A DNA stretch of 64,000 nucleotides from Flectobacillus major DSM 103 (GTDB lineage: Bacteria; Bacteroidota; Bacteroidia; Cytophagales; Spirosomataceae), in NCBI RefSeq assembly GCF_000427405.1, contig NZ_KE386491.1, forward strand, positions 4,751,302-4,815,301, in the 5' to 3' direction. A model generated the notes under the pieces. That model made no database searches and was not told the DNA's origin. It was given only the letters and a program-made list of their open reading frames with translations. Shown here in pieces: positions 54,057-63,600 of this stretch. Positions within the stretch are counted from its first letter, which is position 1; every line of letters starts with the position of its first letter. The position numbers were made by a program, and so were the translations under genes.

Positions 54057-55324
54057 TGAGTAAACCACCACCACCCCATGAAATAAAGGTTAGGCAGTCG
54101 CCGTATATTGCCTTAAAATATCCACAGTTTGTGGCATACATGTTTGCCAATAGTCTTTTTACTATGGCTTTATTGATTCAGGAAGTAATTCTTGGATACG
54201 AGCTTTACAAAATTACGCACGACCCTCTTGCTTTGGGGCTTATAGGTTTAGCAGAGGCTTTACCCTATATTTCACTGGCATTATTTGGCGGGCATTTTGC
54301 CGATCGTCGCAACAAAAAAACCATCTTGATGGTAAGCTTATCGGTGATTATATTGGGGTCAGTCATTTTGGTATGGGCTACACATTCTAGTGCAAAGCTA
54401 GCACATGAGCAAATGCTCTTTTTGATTTATAGCGTTATCTTTTTGATTGGTTTGGCTAAAGGGTTTTATAGCCCAGCGTCGTCGTCGCTCAATCCCTTTT
54501 TAGTACCTATCGAAGTATTTGCCAATGCAACAACGTGGTCGAGTTCTTTTTGGCAGGCAGGGGCTATTTTAGGGCCAGGGTTGGCAGGGTTTCTTTATGC
54601 GTATTTGGGTTTAACGCATTCTCTTTGGGTAGTTACGGGGTTGCTGTTGGTAGTGATGATTCTTATTAGTACAATCACCGCACCGCCAATTCCTGAGCAA
54701 AAGGAAGAAAAAGTTAATATTTTCAAGAGCCTGAAAGAAGGTATCGTGTTTGTTTTCAAAACCAAAATAATATTATATTCTATTTCATTAGACTTGTTTT
54801 CGGTATTATTTGGTGGGGTAATAGCCTTGCTACCTATTTTTGCCGAAGATATTCTAAAAGTAGGAGCAGAGGGCTTGGGTATTTTGCGGGCTGCTCCATC
54901 GGTTGGGGCTATACTTACTATGTTTGTTATGGTATATTTCCCTCCATTAAACAACGCTTGGCGAAACTTATTGCTAGCAGTAGTAGGCTTTGGCTTAGCT
55001 ACATTGGTATTTGCATTATCTACCAATTTTTGGTTATCGGTCATAGCTCTATTTCTTACGGGAGCATTTGATAGTGTTAGCGTTATTATTCGTCAAACAG
55101 TACTACGCTTTTTTACACCCGACGAAATGCGAGGAAGGGTATCGGCTGTAAATGGTATTTTTGTAAGTTCATCCAACGAGCTAGGAGCATTTGAGTCGGG
55201 CTTATTGGCCAAGCTGATGGGTACAATACCATCGGTGGTATTTGGCGGAGCTATGACTGTCATCATCGTTTCGGTGGTGTGGCTTCGTTCAAAAGAACTT
55301 TTCAAAATGAAAATAGCCCATTGA
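54053..55324 (+). CDS. MFS transporter (EntS/exporter-like)
   Basis: 423 residues from ATG 54053, which overlaps the upstream TGA (ATGA); a TTG-started frame reaches 54008 but is nested in the previous gene. Twelve membrane helices, the MFS loop motif GGHFADRRNKKTILM after helix 2, and GLAKGFYSPASSSLNPFLVP identify the enterobactin-exporter-like MFS group (MFS_3). The substrate is unknown. Confidence 0.92.
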   Translation: MMSKPPPPHEIKVRQSPYIALKYPQFVAYMFANSLFTMALLIQEVILGYELYKITHDPLALGLIGLAEALPYISLALFGGHFADRRNKKTILMVSLSVIILGSVILVWATHSSAKLAHEQMLFLIYSVIFLIGLAKGFYSPASSSLNPFLVPIEVFANATTWSSSFWQAGAILGPGLAGFLYAYLGLTHSLWVVTGLLLVVMILISTITAPPIPEQKEEKVNIFKSLKEGIVFVFKTKIILYSISLDLFSVLFGGVIALLPIFAEDILKVGAEGLGILRAAPSVGAILTMFVMVYFPPLNNAWRNLLLAVVGFGLATLVFALSTNFWLSVIALFLTGAFDSVSVIIRQTVLRFFTPDEMRGRVSAVNGIFVSSSNELGAFESGLLAKLMGTIPSVVFGGAMTVIIVSVVWLRSKELFKMKIAH

Positions 55325-55728
55325 TAAAACGAAGGAATATTTTGTACGGTTTTCTTCTAAGATTCTAAAAGCTGTTTAAATCAAGAAGAAAAGTTTTTGA
55401 TTCAAAATATTATCTTTTTGCTAATTCATTCTTGTTCTTTGCCAACGAACTCACGCTTTTATAAAGGGGAAGGTTGAGTAACTTCCTTCTAAATATGGTG
55501 AAAATTGGCACGTTATTTGTTTTTTAACTAACAATTTCATTGCTCTTGATGAAAGACAAATACCCATAAAGTAGTTAAATATAAAGTATATAATTGTTTG
55601 TTGGTGAGGCTCAAACAATTTTTGTCGCCACTAAATGCCATTATTGTTAGGGCTAAATAATCTTATTAATATGTCAACTTTATGTCTTACTTACTTTGTA
55701 AAAACGATTTAGCCTAAGAAATCCCATC
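55325..55728. other. Intergenic region before PorE-like gene
   Basis: 404 bp, AT-rich, with no gene. TTACTTTG, one base off the Bacteroidota -7 consensus, about 35 bp before the next start is the likely promoter. Confidence 0.5.
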
Positions 55729-57996
55729 ATGAAAAAACAATTTAAAATATCTTATTATGTATCGTTGTTGTTTCTTTTGTCGAGCCAACTGTCGTTTGGT
55801 CAGGCAAAATTGAAAGCTGCCAACAAGGAATACGAGCAGTTGAGTTATGTCAGTGCTATTAAGTTGTATGAGGAAGTGCTAAGCGATACCAAGCTAGATG
55901 CCAACATAAAGAAAGAAGCCCTCAAAAAACTGGCCTATAGCTACAGAAGAGTTCAAGACGCTAAAAATGCAGAACGAGCTTATGCCGATTTATTGAAGAA
56001 TTATCCTGATGTAGAATCAGAGAATTATTTGTATTATGCCCAAGCTTTGGCTTCAAATGGCAAATACCGTGATTCACAAAAATACTATTCTATTTATGGC
56101 GAAAAGCAAACTGCCGATATGCGAAGCAAACGCTTTACGGTATCTTATATGGACATGAGTCGCTTTTACCGAGACTCATCGTCGTATCAGCTTGAATTTT
56201 TGCCTATTAATTCCCCACAGGCCGATTTTAGCCCAATGTATTACAAAGGTGGTTTGGTGTTTTGTTCGGCTCGTGATGAATCGGGGGCTATTAAACGTGT
56301 TTATAGTTGGAATCAAACGCCTTTTTTAGATTTGTATTTTGTACCCGACACCGCACAGCTTACTAGCTCCACTGTAGTACAGAAGGCCGCGGCATTGGGT
56401 GGGCTGTCGGCAAGTAATAGCAACAAAACCCTAAAAGCCGACGGAACAGCCTCTAACAAAGTAGAAGAGTTTAGCCGTGTTATCAATACCAAATATCACG
56501 AAGGGCCTTTGGCTTTTTTTAAAGGCGAACAAAAAGCTATTTTTACCAGAAATAACTTTAACAAAGGCCGAGCAAAGGAGTCGAAAGATGGCACTACCAA
56601 ATTGAAACTCTATATTGCCGATTATGTAAAAGAATCTTGGGCTAATATTAAAGAACTTCCTTTCAACTCTGATGAATATTCGTGCGGACACCCTGCCTTA
56701 GCTCCAGACAATACCAAGCTTTATTTTGTGTCGGATATGCCAGGAGGATATGGTGGTACTGATATTTATGTGGTCGAATACAACGATGGCAATTGGGGTA
56801 CACCTGTCAATATGGGCAAAGAAATCAATACCGAAGGTAATGAGATGTTTCCTTTTGTGGATGCCAATGGAAATCTCTATTTTGCTTCTGACGGCCATGA
56901 GGGCTTGGGTGGGCTAGATGTATTTTATGCCGAAATGAAAGATGGTATCGCTTACAAAGGCATCAATAATTTAGGAGCTCCTATCAATTCTGAAAAAGAT
57001 GATTTTGGTATTATTACCGATACGGGTCGTAATACAGGCTTTTTTGCCTCAAACCGTAAAGGTGGTATGAGCGATGACAATATTTATAGCTTCAAACGCA
57101 TCTGCCGTCCGTTAACTTTGATAGTGTATGATGCGGCTTCAAAACAACCTCTCGAAAATGTAGATGTTCGTTTGGCCGTCAATGCCGAAAATCGTGAGTT
57201 ACGGGTAACAGGTATCGACGGTGCTACAACGATTTGCTTGGAGTCTAATTCTGAATACGAATTCAAGGCTATCAAAGAAGGTTATCAAATGAACTCGGTG
57301 GCGTATTCTACCAAAAGCAATAGTGTTCAGAAAACTACCTTAGAACTATACCTCGAAAAAGCACCAGTTTCTATACTAAAAGGTGTTGTAAAATCGGAGG
57401 TAAACCAGCAGCCAATAGCAGGGGTACAGGTTACGCTTGAAAATGAAAACGATAAAACGAAGCAAACAGTAGTAACAGGAGCAGATGGTGGATACGAGTT
57501 TCAGGTAAAACCTGGTGCCGAACATAAGCTTACAGCTAAAAAAGACAAATATGCTACCAACAGAGAAAATATTGCAAAAGTGAAAAAAGGTAACCCTACT
57601 ATCGAGAATATACAAGGAATGTACGGTGAAGGCGATATTTTTAAGTTGAATAATATCTACTACGACTATGGAAAGTTCTTTATTCGTCCAGATGCGGCTC
57701 GTGAGTTAGAAAAAACGCTTTTGCCGTTATTAGTAAAATATCCAGAGATGAAAATAGAGATTCGTTCACATACAGACGCCCGTTCTAGCGATAACTTCAA
57801 TATGCAACTTTCGGCTAATAGAGCCAGAGCAGTAGTTGATTATCTTAGCCAACGAGGGATTTCTCCAAGTCGTATGATTTCAAATGGCTATGGCGAAACA
57901 GAATTGGTAAATGAATGTGTCGATGGTGTAGTATGCGATGAAAAGCAACATCAAGAAAACCGAAGAACAGAATTTAAAATTATTTCGGTAAAATAA
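55729..57996 (+). CDS. OmpA-family protein with TPR, PD40 and CRD domains (PorE-like)
   Basis: 755 residues with a signal peptide (MKKQFKISYYVSLLFLLSSQ). Domain order: TPR (25-140), PD40/beta-propeller (about 200-460; GHPALAPDNTKLYFVSDMPGG, GGLDVFYAE), two carboxypeptidase-regulatory-like folds (about 470-540 and 545-625), and an OmpA peptidoglycan-binding domain (640-755; IEIRSHTDARSSDNFNMQLSANRA). This is the architecture of PorE, the component of type IX secretion that binds peptidoglycan, although paralogues with other roles exist. No PorP/SprF partner is adjacent; a giant surface protein follows further downstream. Confidence 0.88.
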   Translation: MKKQFKISYYVSLLFLLSSQLSFGQAKLKAANKEYEQLSYVSAIKLYEEVLSDTKLDANIKKEALKKLAYSYRRVQDAKNAERAYADLLKNYPDVESENYLYYAQALASNGKYRDSQKYYSIYGEKQTADMRSKRFTVSYMDMSRFYRDSSSYQLEFLPINSPQADFSPMYYKGGLVFCSARDESGAIKRVYSWNQTPFLDLYFVPDTAQLTSSTVVQKAAALGGLSASNSNKTLKADGTASNKVEEFSRVINTKYHEGPLAFFKGEQKAIFTRNNFNKGRAKESKDGTTKLKLYIADYVKESWANIKELPFNSDEYSCGHPALAPDNTKLYFVSDMPGGYGGTDIYVVEYNDGNWGTPVNMGKEINTEGNEMFPFVDANGNLYFASDGHEGLGGLDVFYAEMKDGIAYKGINNLGAPINSEKDDFGIITDTGRNTGFFASNRKGGMSDDNIYSFKRICRPLTLIVYDAASKQPLENVDVRLAVNAENRELRVTGIDGATTICLESNSEYEFKAIKEGYQMNSVAYSTKSNSVQKTTLELYLEKAPVSILKGVVKSEVNQQPIAGVQVTLENENDKTKQTVVTGADGGYEFQVKPGAEHKLTAKKDKYATNRENIAKVKKGNPTIENIQGMYGEGDIFKLNNIYYDYGKFFIRPDAARELEKTLLPLLVKYPEMKIEIRSHTDARSSDNFNMQLSANRARAVVDYLSQRGISPSRMISNGYGETELVNECVDGVVCDEKQHQENRRTEFKIISVK

Positions 57997-58041
57997 CAAA
58001 AAGAAAGGCTGTAATTACTACAGCCTTTCTTTTTGTTATTT
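57991..58041. terminator. 23-bp perfect bidirectional terminator
   Basis: The left arm (57991-58013) and right arm (58019-58041) are exactly complementary over 23 bp around a 5-nt loop, with A and T tracts at the ends. It overlaps the stop codon of the PorE-like gene and lies just after the stop of htpG (58056) on the other strand. Confidence 0.9.
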
Positions 58042-58055
58042 GAACAATACTAATA

Positions 58056-59879
58056 TTACAAGCCTTGTGCAGTGCGTTGAATAAATGCGGTAAGGTCGGC
58101 ACCAGTCAATAAATTTTGAGATAACAACGCCAAATCGTACACTTGTTTAGCCAAACGTTTTTGCTCGTCGGACTCTGTTGTTTGCAAAATTTTGCTAATA
58201 GATGGGTGGTTGGCATTAATCGCAATTACATAGTTGTTTGGCATTGCACCAAACATACCCATGCCACCGCCACCAACACGAGACATGTCGCTCATACGAC
58301 GCATAAACTCATTTTGTGTAACAATTGCAGGGAGTTCATCTACCGACATAGCTTCTACCTGTACTGATTTGGTTTTATCATTGATAACCTCTTCAAATAC
58401 CTTTTTCACGTCTTCTTTTTGGCTATCAGATAATACAGCTTCAAGGGTAATCCCTTTATCGATAAGCTTTTCAATTGTATCGGCATCTACACGTTTTAGG
58501 CTTGTTTTTACCAACTTGGTTTCTAACATATTGATAAAATGGCCATCCAAAACGAGGTCAAGCTTCAGTACATCATAGCCTCTTTTAGTAGCAGATTGAA
58601 TGTAGCCATCCTGAGCCTTGATGTCGGTAGCATACAAATATACCACCTCGTCGTTTTTATCTTTCTGGTTTTCCTGAGCAAACTCAGCGTATTCATTAAA
58701 AGTATAATACTTACCTGTAGTACTTTGCAACAAACAGAAATCTTTGGCTTTGTCATAGAACTTTTCGTCTGAAATCATACCATATTTCACAAAAAGGCCA
58801 ATATTTTCAAATTTCTCCTCAAATCCAGCTCTATCATTTTTGAATAAGTCGCTCAATTTTTCAGCTACTTTTCTAGTAATATAACTGTTGATTTTTTTCA
58901 CATTTGAATCAGCCTGCAAGAAGCTTCTCGAAACGTTCAAAGGAATATCTGGTGAATCAATCACACCATGTAACAACATCAAGAATTCTGGAACAACATC
59001 TTTTACCTCGTCGGTAATAAATACTTGACGGCTATATAATTGGATTTTTTCACGTTGAAGCTGAAGTTCATTTTTTACTTTAGGGAAGTAAAGAATACCT
59101 GTTAAGTTGAAAGGGTAGTCAACATTGAGATGAATCCAGAACAACGGTTTTTCCGACATCGGGTACAGCTCTTCGTAGAATTTCAGATAATCTTCATCCG
59201 TTAATTCAGAAGGAGCTTTGGCCCAAATTGGATTAGGATTATTGATAGTTTTCTCCTCAAATTCGATTTCGATAGGGAGGAATTTACAGTATTTATCAAG
59301 AATTTGCTGTAATCTGAAGTTTTCGAGGAACTCTAGTGAATCTTCGGCAATATGCAGAACAATGTCAGTACCTCGGTCTTCACGAGTACCTTCCGACAAT
59401 TCAAATTCGGTAGATCCATCGCAAGTCCATTTGATAGCTTGGCTACCTTCTTTAAACGATTTGGAAATAATATCCACTCGTTCAGCTACCATAAATGCCG
59501 AATAAAACCCTAGTCCAAAGTGTCCAATAATAGCTTTTTCGTCGCCTTTATCTTTGTACTTTTCAATGAATTCGGTTGCACCAGAGAATGCAATTTGGTT
59601 GATATATTTTTTTACCTCATCGGCGGTCATACCTATTCCCGAATCTGAAATAGTAATAGTTTTTTCGTCTTTATTGAGGTTAACTTTAACTTTTAATTCG
59701 CCCAATTCGCCAGCATATTCGCCAATAGCCGAAAGGCGTTTGAGTTTTTGAGAAGCATCGACAGCATTAGAAACTAATTCACGAAGAAAGATTTCATGGT
59801 CAGAATAGAGGAACTTTTTAATAATCGGAAAAATGTTCTCGGTATGAATCGAGATATTACCTTTCTCTTGCATAGTCAT
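58056..59879 (-). CDS. htpG: Molecular chaperone HtpG (Hsp90)
   Basis: 607 residues. The N-terminal ATPase of the GHKL type is complete: FLRELVSNAVDASQKL, ISDSGIGMTADEV, GHFGLGFYSAFMVAERV. The middle domain (LQREKIQLYSRQVFITDEV, DSPDIPLNVSRSFLQ) and the C-terminal dimer domain follow. It is slightly shorter than E. coli HtpG, as in other Bacteroidota. It assists folding of cytoplasmic proteins under stress. An imperfect palindrome near 59994 lies upstream. Confidence 0.98.
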   Translation of the reverse strand: MTMQEKGNISIHTENIFPIIKKFLYSDHEIFLRELVSNAVDASQKLKRLSAIGEYAGELGELKVKVNLNKDEKTITISDSGIGMTADEVKKYINQIAFSGATEFIEKYKDKGDEKAIIGHFGLGFYSAFMVAERVDIISKSFKEGSQAIKWTCDGSTEFELSEGTREDRGTDIVLHIAEDSLEFLENFRLQQILDKYCKFLPIEIEFEEKTINNPNPIWAKAPSELTDEDYLKFYEELYPMSEKPLFWIHLNVDYPFNLTGILYFPKVKNELQLQREKIQLYSRQVFITDEVKDVVPEFLMLLHGVIDSPDIPLNVSRSFLQADSNVKKINSYITRKVAEKLSDLFKNDRAGFEEKFENIGLFVKYGMISDEKFYDKAKDFCLLQSTTGKYYTFNEYAEFAQENQKDKNDEVVYLYATDIKAQDGYIQSATKRGYDVLKLDLVLDGHFINMLETKLVKTSLKRVDADTIEKLIDKGITLEAVLSDSQKEDVKKVFEEVINDKTKSVQVEAMSVDELPAIVTQNEFMRRMSDMSRVGGGGMGMFGAMPNNYVIAINANHPSISKILQTTESDEQKRLAKQVYDLALLSQNLLTGADLTAFIQRTAQGL

Positions 59880-60600
59880 TTTGTCATTGTTTAAGTGTTA
59901 CTAAACGCTACTGAGTGTTGCAAAACCCCACGGTTTTTATGGCAACGATATACCTAACACTTTAACAAATTCAATTCCACAAGAGGATACTGTGTCAAAT
60001 TGGCAGAAATAAAATCGTAGAAAGCGACATAATATTTTGGGTACATATCCTTGATAATATGCAAAATGTTGATTTACTTTGCTGGCATTAAGCTAATATC
60101 GAATAAGATAGGTGCTTCGCTCGCAAATTGAATTTATATATATTCCTTTCATTAACCAATTGGTATTCCTTTCGGATAACATAACTACTTTTGTAGGTTG
60201 TTTTTCGTGTCTTATCTGTTTCATGTATTTTCAAAAGTACCATTGTTCTTGAATACTTTGGCACAGTTTTCGCTATACGGCAAAACCTTTTTGAGTTTTG
60301 TAAAAATTAGTGAAGTGTGTTCGGTAGTAACCAAGAAATAAATTATTCTAAATGATTAAATTTAGAGTAAATACCTGTATATAGGTTGTTTGGAGGTGTT
60401 TGTATATTGACATACTTTAATAGAGAAAAAAAGTAGCCTTTTTGGCACAATTTTGGAGGATTTCTGGAATAAATCATTGTGTTGAAAGACATTGATGTTA
60501 TTTAATCTTGAGCGTCCAAAGTTTTATAAAAAAGTGGTTGACAAAACAAGATTTTATATCCTCCTAAGTAATTAGTTGAAAAATTTTAACAAGAAAGCAG
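59880..60600. other. Long divergent intergenic region
   Basis: 721 bp between htpG and the surface-protein gene, free of ORFs. It holds both promoters and a dyad TGTCAAATTGGCA near 59995-60007 upstream of htpG. I see no RNA gene. The long leader before the surface protein may carry regulation. Confidence 0.5.
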
Positions 60601-63600
60601 ATGAAAAGAACTTCTACGTTCTCGAATAGCCTTTTGGGTCAGTCGAACATTACTTTTTCATCCTATGCTGAAGACCAGAAATTACAAAATTGTGGATTCA
60701 GTGATTGCAATACAACATTAATAACATTGACACAAGCCAAACCTGTGTTGGTAAGTGAATATTTGCTATTACTGAAAAAATCACAGCCTATAGGTACAAA
60801 TTTTGCGTCAGATCTTGTTAATAGTACTCCTTCCAATTGCTCAGCCCTTATCAGCAGTGAACATAGTCCTAGTAGTGAATATTATCAATTAAACATACAG
60901 CAAATGAATCTTTTTACTTATCTGACACGAGCGGCAAGTTTTTTCGTTCGACCTCATGTAGGGAAGTTCATGAACACAGTTCATTCCTTCTACAATATGG
61001 TGTTGAATACCGCTTTTGATTTGAACGCTTTTGGAGGGTTTACTCCAAACCAAAATAGCGTTTTATCAAATAAGGGCAATTTGTTTTCCTTCGGTCGCAC
61101 TTTGAACGGATATTTTTCTACACTTCGCTTTACCCTAGCGTTATTATTTCTTACCATATTTACTGTATTTGGAGCAAAGGCTGGCTTGCCCGACCTTTCG
61201 CTGACTAATTCTGTAAGCAATGCAAACCCTAGCCCTGGCGATGTAATTACTTATACTATTAAATTAAAGAATAGTAATCCAGACAAAGCAACTAATGTCA
61301 TTGTAAAAGATTCTTTACCATCGACTGTATCATTTGTGAGTGCCAATCCTGTTTCGGGTGTAGGTACTTATAATAGTACAACGCAGCGGTGGACAATCGG
61401 TCAGGTGGCAGGTAATTCCGAAATTATCCTTGAAGTTAAAGTGAGAGTTAAGGATGGCGATGCTGGTAGAGGTGTTGCCTATTCGAGTGCAGAGGTAATT
61501 CAGCAAGGAGAAGCCGATAGTGATTCGACCCCCAACAATCATAACCTAAATGAGGATGACCAAGCTGCTGTATGCTTCTCAGTCCCGATTTATTTTTATA
61601 CGGGCAACCTTTTTACTCTTTCAGTGCCTAGAGGATATACTAATGTAGTTTGGACTAAAAAAGTAGGGGAGTCGGGTGTCTCTGTGCCTATTACCAGTGC
61701 TACAGCAGGTGTTTATGTTAAAAATGATTCTTTGTTTATAGAAGGAGGCATTACTCAGTATACCGAGTTTGCCTTTACGGCTATGAATGCCACTTGCCCT
61801 ATTTCAGGATGCTGCCCTGTAAAATTCCTTCCTGGGGCTATGGGTTCTATTGGTGACTTGGTTTGGCGTGATGATAACGGTAATGGTGTCAAAGACTCAG
61901 CCGAGCCGGGTATTGCTGGTGTAAAAGTAGATTTATATTCAAGCACAAATACTTTTATTAAAACAGTAACTACCAACGCTTCGGGTATTTATACTTTCGA
62001 CAGCCTTCAGTCAGGTACTTATCAAGTAAGAGTTACAGCTCCAACAAAAAGTCAGTTTACAAAAGCTAATCAAGGTACTGATGATAAGCTCGACAGTGAT
62101 TTTGATTTCCTAGGGCGTAGTCATTTGATTACTATCAATGTTAATTTGGCTGTAACTGATACTTTACGCAATAACCCTCATGTAGATGCAGGTATTATAC
62201 CACTGGGTTCTATTGGCGACTATGTATTTAACGATAATAATAAAGATGGAATCCAAAATACAGGTGATACACCTGTAGCAGGCTTGAAAGTAATCTTGCT
62301 AGATAAAAATGGTAATGAAATTTCATCTACCAATACCGATAACAATGGTAAATACGAATTTATCGTTCCTAGTGGAGAATACTACGTGAAGTTTGATAAA
62401 CCTGCAGGTTCTTCTTTTACACAAACGGGTAAAGGTACACCTTCAACAGACTCCGATGCGGGTGCTGATGGAAAGAGCTCGTTGATTGTAATAGATGCAA
62501 CTAAGCCTGTCAATGATCCAGCACGCGATAATAAAGACATCGATGCAGGTATTATTCCTGTATGTAATGTTGGTGCGGGTACATTGTTGGCATCTGGTGG
62601 CGGAACACCACTTTGCTTACCAACAGGAGGCTCGTTGACCTTAACGGCAACTGTAGGCACATCGCCTGTAGTGCCAGCAGGGTTTAGTATCAAATATTTA
62701 TTGACAAAAGGCTCGAATTTGGTAATTCAGCAAACAGCTAATTCTCCTTCGTTCTCTGTCAATGCTGCTGATACATATAAGATTCATACTATAGTATATA
62801 ATGCTACAGAACTGAACTTGCCAACTTATATTTTCAACGGCGTTACCAGACTTTCTGATTTGCAAGCCACAATAACGACACTTGGTACTTGTGCTGCCGT
62901 GGATGTAACAGGAGCTAGCTTCAATATTAATTCAAATCCAGCCGCCCCAACAGTGTCAGGAAGTACTATCTGTGCAGGGGAGAATGTTAGCTTGACAGCT
63001 TCGGGTGGTACGTCTTTTAGTTGGTATACATTGCCAACAGGCGGCACTGCATTTGCAAGCACATCTACAGTACAAGTAACCCCAACGCAAACTACCAACT
63101 ATTATGTTGAGTCGACAAGCAATGGATGTGTGAGTTCACGTACGAGCGTGACAGTAACCGTTAATCCAAAGCCAGCTCAACCAACCGTCTTGGCGAGTTT
63201 GACGAATGCTTGTAGCCCAGTAGCCAAAACCACTGCCAACTTGAATGATGCCTTGAAGAGTACAGCATCAACTACGAATGGTGTATTTGAATGGCGAACA
63301 GGCAATAGCCCAAGCTCTGCCTTGGTGATAGACCCAAGCTCAGTAGTAGCAGGGACTTATTATGTTTTTGAAAAATCTACATCAAATTGCTACAGTGTAG
63401 CAGGAGTAGTAACAGTTACAATTACTAATTGTGACTGTCCAAATCCAGCGTCAGTACAGTTAGCGAGTTTGGTATCACAATGTTCGGGTACTTTCACTCA
63501 GTTGCAATTAGGAGCGACCTTGGGTGGTGGAGCAACCAGTGGAACATGGACAACCAATGGAACAGGAACCTTTGACAATGCCAATAGTCTTACTGCTAAA

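Noticed and set aside
54595..55044. 149-codon minus-strand ORF inside the MFS gene
   Set aside because: Antisense shadow of a clear membrane transporter.
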